Assembly (NCBI GenBank): GCA_030599705.1 | Contig: JAUVNM010000081.1 | Coordinates: 1 to 7,555 of the forward strand | Source of the DNA: Gammaproteobacteria bacterium | GTDB lineage: Bacteria; Pseudomonadota; Gammaproteobacteria; UBA9214 | Direction: 5' to 3' | DNA: 7,555 bases | In this document: in pieces, positions 1 through 6,698 of the stretch | Layout: every line of letters begins with the position of its first letter | How positions within the stretch are numbered: position 1 is the stretch's first letter | Made by a program: the position numbers and the translations under genes | Notes under the pieces: generated by a model | Database searches by the model: none | Told to the model about the DNA's origin: nothing | What the model saw: the letters and a program-made list of their open reading frames with translations, nothing else

Positions 1-682
1 CCTGTTGCTGCATTTCCCACAGCACGGCATCGTCTGCACATTCCGGCGGGTGCCGGTAAAACCAGGTGTTCGGCTCGATGGTCAGCTCATACCAGGATAG
101 GTGCGCCGGTTGATGGTCGGCAGCCATCTGCAGGTCCATCAGTGCCTGTTCGCGGGTTTGCCCGGGCAGCCCGAACATCAGGTCGAGATTGAGATTGTCA
201 AAATCCGCTGCCCGGGCTGCATCAATGGCTGTATGCGCCGCGTGTCCATCATGGATACGCCCGATCCGCTCCAGCAGGACCGGGTCGAAACTCTGGATGC
301 CGAGTGACAGGCGGTTCACGCCCGCATCCCGGAAACCGGCAAAGCGCGCGCGGTCGACGGTGCCGGGATTCGCTTCCAGGGTGATCTCGGCGCCGGGTTT
401 CAGCGGCAGGCGGGCGCGGACCGCGCCCAGCAGCCGTTCGATCGCATCCGGCGACAACAGGCTCGGGGTGCCGCCGCCAATGAACACGGTCTCCACCGTT
501 CGGCCCCAGACCAGCGGCAGGTCCTGTTCCAGGTCGACAATGAGTGCGTCGATGTATGCCGCTTCGGGAATTTCATCACGCACCGCGTGCGAGTTGAAAT
601 CACAGTACGGGCACTTGCGCGCACACCACGGGATATGGATGTAGAGCGACAGTGGCGGCGTGGCCGTGAAATTGAATGGCAT
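1..682 (-). CDS. hemW: HemW, radical SAM heme chaperone (C-terminal part outside the window)
   Basis: Radical SAM protein of the HemW (YggW) family, a cytoplasmic heme-binding chaperone related to coproporphyrinogen dehydrogenase HemN. The window holds residues 1-227 of a family usually near 380. The sequence starts MPFNFTATPPLSLYIHIPWC. The 4Fe-4S/SAM motif is C20-xxx-C24-xx-C27, followed by DF; HemN has a fourth Cys at that place, so HemW is the better name. Further family blocks are FIGGGTPSLL (67-76), EANPGTV (103-109), GVNRLSLGIQSF (121-132), NLDLMFGLPGQT (165-176) and LSWYELTIEPNT (195-206). The ATG at 682-680 matches the family start, but no strong Shine-Dalgarno lies before it. It is the third gene after rph and rdgB, 48 nt behind the rdgB stop, with a hairpin repeat in the gap, so translation may depend on read-through from the operon. 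No frameshift is seen. Family identity is near certain; heme transfer is known from the family, not shown here. Confidence 0.95.
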   Translation of the reverse strand, partial: MPFNFTATPPLSLYIHIPWCARKCPYCDFNSHAVRDEIPEAAYIDALIVDLEQDLPLVWGRTVETVFIGGGTPSLLSPDAIERLLGAVRARLPLKPGAEITLEANPGTVDRARFAGFRDAGVNRLSLGIQSFDPVLLERIGRIHDGHAAHTAIDAARAADFDNLNLDLMFGLPGQTREQALMDLQMAADHQPAHLSWYELTIEPNTWFYRHPPECADDAVLWEMQQQ

Positions 683-704
683 GGTCTAACTGTAGCTGAA
701 ATTC

Positions 705-734
705 GTTGGGCTTCGCAGGCTCAGCCCAACCTAC
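705..734 (-). repeat. Short palindromic repeat between rdgB and hemW
   Basis: A perfect 8-bp inverted repeat, GTTGGGCT (705-712) and AGCCCAAC (723-730), encloses a 10-nt loop. Read on the minus strand the unit begins GTAGGTTGGGCTGAGCC, a form I recognise as a widespread dispersed intergenic repeat of proteobacterial genomes (recalled, not searched). The first four bases, GTAG, contain the TAG stop of rdgB (733-731), so the repeat touches the coding end. In the rdgB-hemW transcript it would fold just after the stop. No U tract follows, so it is not a classical terminator; mRNA stabilisation or partial attenuation is possible. Confidence 0.7.
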
Positions 735-1327
735 TTTGAACTATTCAGTGCAGATACCAGTTTTTGAAGCGCCTGCCCGCGGTGACTCAGTGAGTTCTTG
801 ATCTCCGGCGCGAGCTCCGCGGAGGAGCAGTCATGCGTCGGCACGTAGAATACCGGGTCGTAGCCGAAGCCGTTGTCGCCGCGTGGCTTGAACAGGATGC
901 GACCTTCCCAGGTGCCCTGGCAGATCAGCGGGGTGGGGTCCCCGGCGTGTCGCATATACACCATCAGGCACTGGAAACGGGCGCTGCGTTGTGCTTCCGG
1001 GATGCCATCGAGGTTGGCCAGAAGTTTTTCGAGGTTGGCCTGGTCGCTGGCACCGGTGCCGGCGTAGCGGGCCGAGTAGATGCCGGGTGCGCCGTTCAGT
1101 GCATCGACCTCGATGCCGGAGTCGTCGGCAATCGCCGGCCGGCCGGAGTGTTGCGCCGCATTGCGCGCCTTGAGGATGGCGTTTTCGACAAAGGTCAGAC
1201 CGGTCTCCTCGGCATCGGGTACACCGGATTCACTTTGTGGTGTTACCTGCAAGTCGAGATCCGCCAGCAGCTGGTTGATCTCGCGTACCTTGCCGGGGTT
1301 GCTGCTGGCGAGAATGATATCTTTCAT
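731..1327 (-). CDS. rdgB: RdgB/HAM1-type XTP/dITP pyrophosphatase
   Basis: Cytoplasmic nucleoside-triphosphate pyrophosphatase that hydrolyses dITP, XTP and ITP to the monophosphate plus PPi, keeping deaminated purines out of DNA and RNA. The protein is 198 residues, against 197 in E. coli RdgB. Visible motifs are the N-terminal substrate loop SSNPGK (8-13), EETGLTFVENAILKAR (40-55), the catalytic block ADDSGIEVDAL (67-77) with D69 at the E. coli catalytic position, GAPGIYSARYAG (79-90), GDNGFGYDPVF (150-160) and LSHRGQAL (180-187). The ATG at 1327-1325 was chosen because the family starts at this MKDIILAS; an AGGAA Shine-Dalgarno lies 5 nt upstream. An in-frame ATG at 1414 would add 29 residues translated from a palindromic repeat and is unlikely. 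The gene follows rph by 181 nt and precedes hemW by 48 nt. Its TAG stop lies inside a palindromic repeat, which may have trimmed or set the C-terminus (LNSSK). Confidence 0.96.
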   Translation of the reverse strand: MKDIILASSNPGKVREINQLLADLDLQVTPQSESGVPDAEETGLTFVENAILKARNAAQHSGRPAIADDSGIEVDALNGAPGIYSARYAGTGASDQANLEKLLANLDGIPEAQRSARFQCLMVYMRHAGDPTPLICQGTWEGRILFKPRGDNGFGYDPVFYVPTHDCSSAELAPEIKNSLSHRGQALQKLVSALNSSK

Positions 1328-1361
1328 GCCGATTCCTGATGCTGCCTGGATGATGTTTACC

Positions 1362-1491
1362 GTAGGAGCGGGCTGAAGGTGAGGCGCTTGCGCCGAGAGG
1401 CTGCCCTGGGGCATGCCCGCGAACAGTTCGCCGCCAAGGCGGCTCCTACAAGTACACGTACCCTTGCAGGAGCGGGCATGCCCGCGAACAG
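1362..1491. repeat. REP-like composite palindromic element between rph and rdgB
   Basis: Several nested inverted and direct repeats fill most of this gap. The ends GTAGGAGC (1362-1369) and GCTCCTAC (1442-1449) are perfect inverted repeats. Inside are GGCGC-TT-GCGCC (1383-1394) and GCCGCC-AA-GGCGGC (1430-1443). An 18-bp block, GGGCATGCCCGCGAACAG, occurs identically at 1409-1426 and 1474-1491, and AGGAGCGGGC occurs at 1364-1373 and 1468-1477. The second unit contains the 14-bp palindrome GCGGGCATGCCCGC (1473-1486). The GTAGGAGCGGGC...GCCCGCGAACAG consensus resembles REP elements common in Pseudomonas and other gammaproteobacteria. I read it as one 88-bp unit plus a partial second copy, probably mobilised in trans by a TnpA-REP (RAYT) transposase elsewhere; that link is inference. 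It could affect the relative levels of the rph and rdgB parts of a shared transcript. Confidence 0.8.
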
Positions 1492-1508
1492 ATGCGTATC
1501 TGTATGGA

Positions 1509-2228
1509 TTATGTATCTGTTAGTGCCGCCTGCTGGCCGGCGAGCAGTTCACTGATGCCCTGTTTCGCCAGGTCCAGCATGGCATTCAGTTCGTCCGGGT
1601 TGAAGGGGTGTCCCTCGGCCGTACCCTGCACCTCGATGAAGTTGCCGTCCGCGTTCATGACCACATTCATATCGGTCTCGGCATTGCAGTCTTCCGGGTA
1701 ATCCAGGTCGAGTACCGGGGTGCCCTGGTAGATGCCGACGGACACCGAGGCGACCCGGCCGGTCAGTGGATTCTTATCCAGTGTCTTGTTATCCACCAGG
1801 GTCTGCAAGGCATCGGCGAGTGCGACGAACCCGCCGGTGATGCTCGCCGTGCGCGTGCCGCCATCGGCCTGGATAACATCGCAGTCGATGGTGATGGAGC
1901 GTTCACCCAGCGCCTTCATGTCCATGACCGCGCGCAGCGAGCGTCCGATCAGGCGCTGGATCTCCATGGTGCGCCCGCCCTGCTTGCCGCGTGCGGCCTC
2001 GCGTCCCATGCGGCTGGTGGTCGAGCGCGGCAACATACCGTACTCGGCCGTGACCCAGCCCGCGCCCTTGCCGCGCAGGAAGCCCGGCACCCGGTCCTCG
2101 ACGGTGGCGTTGCAGAGCACCCGGGTATCACCGAACTCGACGAGCACGGAGCCTTCGGCATGCTTGGTGTAGTTGCGGGTGATGCGCACGTGGCGCATCT
2201 CGTCGGGCTTGCGGTTGCTGGGACGCAT
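1509..2228 (-). CDS. rph: Ribonuclease PH
   Basis: Phosphorolytic 3'-5' exoribonuclease that trims the 3' ends of tRNA precursors and other RNAs using inorganic phosphate and releasing nucleoside diphosphates; it acts as a hexameric ring in the cytoplasm. Length is 239 residues, against 238 for intact E. coli Rph. Family blocks are RNYTKHAEGSVLVEFGDT (18-35), GWVTAEYGMLPRST (57-70), GGRTMEIQRLIGR (84-96) with R86, and DCDVIQADGGTRTASITG (115-132), whose G124-T125-R126 form the phosphate site. D180 and D186 in PEDCNAETDMNVV occupy the metal-site positions, and EVQGTAEG lies at 199-206. All known catalytic residues appear present and the C-terminus is complete. The ATG at 2228 begins MRPSNRKPDE, the family-typical start, with a modest GGAA Shine-Dalgarno upstream. 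It heads the group rph-rdgB-hemW, with its own TATAAT box in the 79-nt gap after ppsA. Confidence 0.98.
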   Translation of the reverse strand: MRPSNRKPDEMRHVRITRNYTKHAEGSVLVEFGDTRVLCNATVEDRVPGFLRGKGAGWVTAEYGMLPRSTTSRMGREAARGKQGGRTMEIQRLIGRSLRAVMDMKALGERSITIDCDVIQADGGTRTASITGGFVALADALQTLVDNKTLDKNPLTGRVASVSVGIYQGTPVLDLDYPEDCNAETDMNVVMNADGNFIEVQGTAEGHPFNPDELNAMLDLAKQGISELLAGQQAALTDT

Positions 2229-2260
2229 AATGAATTCCGGTGGTCATGAACGGGACGCGG

Positions 2261-2266
2261 ATTATA
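2261..2266 (-). promoter_or_regulatory. Consensus -10 box of the rph promoter
   Basis: On the minus strand these bases read TATAAT, a perfect sigma-70 -10 hexamer, in the context GCGCTATAATCCGCG. No good -35 is evident: the bases 17-19 nt upstream read roughly CTGAAGCG. The expected transcription start near 2254 would leave a 5' leader of about 26 nt before the rph ATG at 2228, enough for its ribosome binding site. It lies in the only non-coding gap between ppsA and rph, so it likely makes rph-rdgB-hemW independent of ppsA. Confidence 0.6.
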
Positions 2267-2307
2267 GCGCGTTCCAATCCCGGCGCTTCAGTTTACGCCA
2301 GCTGGAT

Positions 2308-4731
2308 TCAGTTACCGGCCACCTGGTGCCGGTTTTTTTCCTCTTCCATTTCCAGTACCACCCGGGTCATTTTCAGTACACTGTCCGGATTGAGCGAGAT
2401 GGAATCGATGCCCTGTTCCACCAGCCAGCGGGTGATCTCCGGAAAATCCGACGGTGCCTGGCCGCAAATGCCGACGTACTTGCCGGCGGCATGGCAGGCC
2501 TTGATGGCCATCCCCATCAAGGCAATGACGGCCTCATTGCGCTCGTCAAACCCGGTCAGCAGGCCGGAGTCGCGGTCGACGCCGAGGGTCAGTTGGGTCA
2601 GGTCGTTGGAACCGATGGAAAAGCCGTCGCAGTGTTCGAGGAACTGTTCGGCCAGTACGGCATTGGCGGGTAGTTCGCACATCAGCTTGATCTTCAGCCC
2701 GTCGTCGCCACGCTTCAGGCCATGCCGGGCCATCAGGTCCATGACCTGCTGTACCTCGTCGATGGTACGCGCAAACGGAATCATCAGCTCGAGGTTGTCC
2801 AGCCCCATGTCCTCGCGCACCTGCTTCATGGCGGCGCATTCGAGTGCGAAGCATTCCGCGAAGCCCTCCGAGTGATACCGGGAGGCGCCGCGCAAGCCGA
2901 TCATCGGGTTCTCCTCTTTTGGTTCGAAACCCTCCCCGCCAAGCAGGGCGGCATACTCGTTCGATTTGAAATCACTCATGCGGACAATCACCGGCTTCGG
3001 GTAAAACGCGGCCGCAATGGTGCCGACACCCTCGGCCAGCCGGTCGATGTAGTACTCGCGCGGGCTCGCGTATCCCGCAATGCGGTCATCGATCTGCCGG
3101 CGCACGTCTGCGGGCAGCTTGTCGGGCTCCAGCAGGGCGCGCGGGTGGATGCCGATGCTGGTACTGATGATGAACTCGAGCCGTGCGAGTCCGACGCCGT
3201 CATTCGGGAAGGCCGCGTGCTCCAGCGCCTGCACCGGGTTGCCGACGATAAGCATGAGGTCTGTCTCCGGCCGTTGCAGGTTGCCGAAATCGACCTGCTC
3301 ACTGGTAAAAGGCAGCTTGCCTTCGTAGACATAGCCGGTGTCGCCCTCGACGCAGGACACAGTCACTTCCTGGCCGTCCCTGATGGTGTGAGTGGCATCG
3401 CCGGCGCCGACCACGGCGGGGATGCCGAGTTCGCGTGCGATGATGGCGGCATGACAGACACGGCCGCCGCGGTTGGTGACAATGGCGCTGGCAATTTTCA
3501 TCACCGGTTCCCAGTCGGGGTCAGTGATGTCCGTGACCAGCACCTCGCCGCGCTGCAGTTCATGCATGTGCGCGGCTTCCAGGATGATGCGGGCGCGTCC
3601 CTCGCCAATCCTTGCGCCGACGGCCTTGCCCTGTGACAGCACCTTGCCGCGTTGCTGCAGGGTGAAGATTTCATGGAAGGCATCGGTGCGGATGGAATGC
3701 ACGGTCTCGGGGCGTGCCTGGACGATAAACAGGTCACCGCTCTCACCGTCCCGGGCCCACTCGATATCCATCGGCCGTGGCTTGCCTGCCAGCGCCGAGT
3801 AGTGGCGCTCGATGGTGACCGCATAACGTGCCAGTTCCAGTACCTCGTCGTCACTGATGGCAAAACGCTGGCGCTCCTCCAGTTTCACTTGTACGTTGCG
3901 CGTGGCCTCGGCCGTGACCGGATCCTTTGTATAGATCATCTTGATGGCCTTTTCACCGAGCTGGCGGCGGATGATTGGCCGCTTGCCCTGTTCCAGGGTG
4001 GGCTTGAAGACCAGGAACTCGTCCGGGTTCACCGCGCCCTGCACCACATTCTCGCCGAGGCCCCAGGCTGCCGTGATCATCACCACATCGCGAAAGCCGC
4101 TCTCGGTGTCGAGCGTGAATATCACGCCGGAGGCGCCGATGTCGGAACGCACCATCTTTTGTACGCCGATGGACAGGGCGATACTCATGTGGTCGAAGCC
4201 CTTGTCGACCCGGTAGTGGATGGCGCGGTCGGTAAACAGGGAGGCCAGCACCCGCTTGCAGGTGCGCAGCAGGTGTTCGGTACCGCGGATATTCAGATAG
4301 GTTTCCTGCTGCCCGGCAAACGAGGCGTCCGGCAGGTCTTCCGCGGTGGCCGAACTGCGCACCGCGACGTCGGGTTCCGGTCCGTACTCGTCCTCCATTT
4401 CACGGTAGGCGGCAACGATTTCATCGGCCATCTGCGGCGGCAGTTCGCCGTCTACCAGCCAGCCTCGAATCCGGGCGCCGGCCGCGGCCAGGGCAGTGAC
4501 GTCATCGACATCGAGCGCGTCAAGTACGGCGGCGATGCGGTCTTTCAGGTTATTGTGTTCGAGGTAATCACGAAACGCCTGTGCCGTCGTGGCAAAGCCG
4601 TTCGGCACCCTGACGTCCTTGTCGGTGAGTGCCTGGTACATCTCTCCGAGTGATGCATTCTTGCCGCCGACCAGTGGTACATCGTCAATACCAAGCTCGG
4701 AGAAACGACGGATATAACTGAATGACTGCAT
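2308..4731 (-). CDS. ppsA: Phosphoenolpyruvate synthase (pyruvate, water dikinase)
   Basis: Converts pyruvate, ATP and water to PEP, AMP and Pi, the entry step of gluconeogenesis from pyruvate or lactate. Length is 807 residues, against 792 in E. coli. The N-terminal ATP-grasp domain (about 18-350) shows LVGGKNASLGEM (20-31), VRSSATAEDLPDASFAGQQE (124-143) and VQARPETV (337-344). The swivelling phosphohistidine domain carries the catalytic H427 in GGRVCHAAIIARELGIPAVV. The C-terminal PEP/pyruvate TIM barrel (about 490-790) has RMSDFKSNEYAALLGG (584-599), ENPMIGLRG (607-615), GSNDLTQ (707-713) and the catalytic C756 in VGICGQAPSD. The ATG at 4731 has an excellent GGGAGGA Shine-Dalgarno 5 nt upstream. 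It follows the transporter gene by 68 nt and precedes rph by 79 nt. Oddity: residue 425, two before the catalytic His, is Val (codon GTC), where the PSRP regulatory Thr normally sits (Thr419 in E. coli), so Thr-phosphorylation control appears impossible. No ppsR is adjacent. Confidence 0.97.
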   Translation of the reverse strand: MQSFSYIRRFSELGIDDVPLVGGKNASLGEMYQALTDKDVRVPNGFATTAQAFRDYLEHNNLKDRIAAVLDALDVDDVTALAAAGARIRGWLVDGELPPQMADEIVAAYREMEDEYGPEPDVAVRSSATAEDLPDASFAGQQETYLNIRGTEHLLRTCKRVLASLFTDRAIHYRVDKGFDHMSIALSIGVQKMVRSDIGASGVIFTLDTESGFRDVVMITAAWGLGENVVQGAVNPDEFLVFKPTLEQGKRPIIRRQLGEKAIKMIYTKDPVTAEATRNVQVKLEERQRFAISDDEVLELARYAVTIERHYSALAGKPRPMDIEWARDGESGDLFIVQARPETVHSIRTDAFHEIFTLQQRGKVLSQGKAVGARIGEGRARIILEAAHMHELQRGEVLVTDITDPDWEPVMKIASAIVTNRGGRVCHAAIIARELGIPAVVGAGDATHTIRDGQEVTVSCVEGDTGYVYEGKLPFTSEQVDFGNLQRPETDLMLIVGNPVQALEHAAFPNDGVGLARLEFIISTSIGIHPRALLEPDKLPADVRRQIDDRIAGYASPREYYIDRLAEGVGTIAAAFYPKPVIVRMSDFKSNEYAALLGGEGFEPKEENPMIGLRGASRYHSEGFAECFALECAAMKQVREDMGLDNLELMIPFARTIDEVQQVMDLMARHGLKRGDDGLKIKLMCELPANAVLAEQFLEHCDGFSIGSNDLTQLTLGVDRDSGLLTGFDERNEAVIALMGMAIKACHAAGKYVGICGQAPSDFPEITRWLVEQGIDSISLNPDSVLKMTRVVLEMEEEKNRHQVAGN
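2315..2339 (+). terminator. Terminator-like hairpin plus T7, antisense to the ppsA end
   Basis: Read on the plus strand, CCGGC (2315-2319) pairs with GCCGG (2328-2332); with a one-base bulge, AC (2321-2322) pairs with GT (2326-2327). Seven T residues (2333-2339) follow directly. That is the form of a short intrinsic terminator for plus-strand transcription, but it lies inside the last codons of minus-strand ppsA and no plus-strand gene leads into it. It may stop antisense transcription or be a chance product of the Lys-Asn-Arg codons. On the minus strand the A tract precedes the stem, so it is not a ppsA terminator. Confidence 0.25.
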
Positions 4732-4774
4732 GTGAATCCTCCCGACCCATCTGTGTAATGACAGAAACGTTTGA

Positions 4775-4803
4775 ATTAATCAGAGTTTCCCTATTCTCAT
4801 CAA
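4775..4803 (-). promoter_or_regulatory. Possible sigma-70 promoter for ppsA
   Basis: On the minus strand TTGATG (4803-4798), four of six matches to the -35 consensus, is separated by 17 nt from ATTAAT (4780-4775), four of six to the -10. The start would fall near 4768 and give a leader of about 36 nt carrying the strong ppsA Shine-Dalgarno. The -35 overlaps the stop codon of the transporter gene. No terminator is seen in the 68-nt gap, so read-through from the transporter gene is equally possible. This is a by-eye match in AT-rich sequence. Confidence 0.3.
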
Positions 4804-6611
4804 TCGCGTTGCGCGAGCAGCGGCGGCAGAACGACCCTGGCGATGCGTTTTGCCAGTGTATAGATGCGCCGCATTTGATCAACGAATGACATCTCCAGCC
4901 GTATCAGATTGAGGTAATCCGGATCGTCCGCCGTGAGTCGCGTCGCCTTCCGCTGTAACAACTGCTCGGACTGTTCCCGGAGGGTATCTTTCATCATCAT
5001 CACGGACTCAGCTGCCCGCTGGTCGTTGTCACGGACTGCCTGTACGGCGAGTTCCACGGATTTGGTCACGGTAATGTGAAGTTCCCGCAACATTCTTCGA
5101 GTTTCTTCTCCCGGTGCGGATTGCACCCCGGCCGCCTTGCGGGCCAAAGCAACGATATCGGTCTCGATAACGTCTGCCAGACTCTCCAGATTGTCCGTTG
5201 CCGTCATCAGCCCCTGGAATTCAAAACCTTCCTGTTCTGTCAGTGACCCCCTGCGCAGCTTCCCCAGGTAATTGAGTATCTCCGCCTCCAGGATATCGAC
5301 CTCATCGTCGCGGCGGGCAATATCCTCGAGGCGCCCCATGTCCTGATCTCTCAGGGCTGGCACGACATCTTCCAGCATGCCGAGAGTAATCGCCCCGACC
5401 CGTCCCAGTTCCATGCGTACCTGCTGCAGCGCTACGGAGGGTGCGGCCAGTGCTGCTTCCTCCAGAAACTCGGGTTCCACAATAACGCCCGCTGCAGGAG
5501 CCCGCTCCGCTACCAGCCGCTCCGCCAGTTTTGCGAACCAGCCGGTGAATCCGATAAACAACAGGGTGTTGATGACGTTGAACAGCGTATTGGCATTGGC
5601 GATCTGACGCGGGACATCCGCTGCCGCCCGGGCCACTCCGTCCAACTCCGGGCTGGAGGGGGATATCCAGACCGCCATGTCGATCAGCAGCCATATCAGA
5701 GGCAGCCATATCAGGGTACCTATTATATTGAAGGCGACATGCACGACAGAGGCGCGCACGGCCTCCGTGGACTTGGCGCTGAGGATACCCATGAGCGCGG
5801 TTGTGACGGCCGTGCCGATGTTGGCGCCGAGCGCCAGCGCAATACCTGCCGGCAGCGCCAGTAAGCCTTCACTCGCCATCGCGATGGCGATGCCAACCGT
5901 GGCAGCGGAGGACTGCACGATGGCAGTGAATAGCGCCCCGGCGAGAATACCCGCCAGCGGCCGCTCCAAACCTTCCAGTATTTCCAGGAAGGGCGGGTAG
6001 CTGCGCAGGGGGACCATCGCATCACTCATCAGCCCCATGCCGTAGAATACCAGGCCGATGCCCATGATCATCATGCCGTAGTATTTCACCTTCTCTTGCT
6101 TGGCGGTAAACAGCATGAAAAAACCGATGGCGACCGGACCGAGAGAATAGGCCGACAGGTTGAAAGCCAGCAACTGGGCCGTCACCGTGCTACCGATGTT
6201 GGCGCCCATGATCACCCCGACCGACTGGGTAAGGGTCATCATGCCGCCGCTGATGAAACCCACGACCAGTAAGGTGGTTACCGTCGAGGAGTTGAGGATG
6301 CCCGTAACGAAAGCGCCGGTCGCTGCGCCCATAAAGCGATTGGTCGTGAGCCTTGCCAGCACCGTTGTCAATGTCTGGCCAGCGGCTTTTTTCATCCCCT
6401 CGGACAACATTTGCAGTCCGCCGAGAAACAGTGCCAGTCCGCCGAACAGGCCAAGGCACAACTGAAGCCAGTCCGGGGATTCTGCCGCGACGCCCGGTCC
6501 CGCGGCAAAGACGTAAAACGCAATCATCAGCAACACGACGGCGAGACCCGTCCGAACCAGATGGGAACGGATGGAGTGCGCTGAATTATGCTCAGGTTGT
6601 GTTGATCTCAT
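4800..6611 (-). CDS. Na+/phosphate symporter-family membrane protein with PhoU-like C-terminal domain
   Basis: Inner-membrane protein of the Na/Pi cotransporter (NaPi-II, NptA/YjbB-like) family, 603 residues. Residues 20-43 form a hydrophobic segment ending in AAGPGVAAES, either a signal peptide or the first membrane helix. The family's inverted repeat is plain. Half one has ILNSSTVTTLLVVGF (105-119) then GANIG (136-140); half two has IVQSSAATVGIAIA (231-244) then GANIG (262-266). Further membrane segments lie around 48-68, 155-170, 177-195, 290-315 and 345-360. Residues about 390-600 are charged and helical, resembling a PhoU-like cytoplasmic regulatory domain. The start at 6611 is chosen because AGAGGGA precedes it; an in-frame ATG at 6710 would add 33 residues without a good ribosome binding site or hydrophobic character. 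The first motif has Asn where the family usually has Gln (QSS). Phosphate uptake or export is inferred; YjbB of E. coli is linked to phosphate export. It is divergent from the invertase gene and 68 nt upstream of ppsA. Confidence 0.88.
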   Translation of the reverse strand: MRSTQPEHNSAHSIRSHLVRTGLAVVLLMIAFYVFAAGPGVAAESPDWLQLCLGLFGGLALFLGGLQMLSEGMKKAAGQTLTTVLARLTTNRFMGAATGAFVTGILNSSTVTTLLVVGFISGGMMTLTQSVGVIMGANIGSTVTAQLLAFNLSAYSLGPVAIGFFMLFTAKQEKVKYYGMMIMGIGLVFYGMGLMSDAMVPLRSYPPFLEILEGLERPLAGILAGALFTAIVQSSAATVGIAIAMASEGLLALPAGIALALGANIGTAVTTALMGILSAKSTEAVRASVVHVAFNIIGTLIWLPLIWLLIDMAVWISPSSPELDGVARAAADVPRQIANANTLFNVINTLLFIGFTGWFAKLAERLVAERAPAAGVIVEPEFLEEAALAAPSVALQQVRMELGRVGAITLGMLEDVVPALRDQDMGRLEDIARRDDEVDILEAEILNYLGKLRRGSLTEQEGFEFQGLMTATDNLESLADVIETDIVALARKAAGVQSAPGEETRRMLRELHITVTKSVELAVQAVRDNDQRAAESVMMMKDTLREQSEQLLQRKATRLTADDPDYLNLIRLEMSFVDQMRRIYTLAKRIARVVLPPLLAQRD

Positions 6612-6698
6612 CGATCCCTCTGGTACTACGTGGTGACGGGTGACAGGCAGAAATCCAGGGTAACAGCTATGCCCCGGCCCAAAGAATAACTTTAACAG

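Noticed and set aside
1328..1414. 29-residue N-terminal extension of RdgB
   Set aside because: It is translated from the palindromic repeat; family length and start, plus an AGGAA ribosome binding site, favour the ATG at 1327.
2330..2345. A AAA AAC slippery heptamer in the ppsA reading frame (minus strand), directly followed by a hairpin; possible programmed -1 frameshift
   Set aside because: The -1 frame meets a TAA after about six codons, giving a C-terminus that differs only slightly, and the stem starts with no spacer. There is no plausible functional product.
1608..4653. Long plus-strand open frames (1608-2249, 2722-3636, 3652-4653) opposite rph and ppsA
   Set aside because: They lie antisense to strongly supported genes, have no recognisable family features, and are expected from GC-rich codon use on the coding strand.
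4751..4767. CTGTCAT half of a possible Pho box before ppsA
   Set aside because: No second half-site lies 11 bp away in either direction, so PhoB control is not supported.
4685..4882. Minus-strand 65-codon frame spanning the transporter-ppsA junction
   Set aside because: It overlaps both genes out of frame and lacks a ribosome binding site or any recognisable feature; the gap is better read as a ppsA leader.
6630..6650. TGTCACC-CGTCACC tandem upstream of the transporter gene as a Pho box
   Set aside because: The repeat period is 7 bp, not the 11 bp of PhoB half-sites, so despite the attractive context it is not called.
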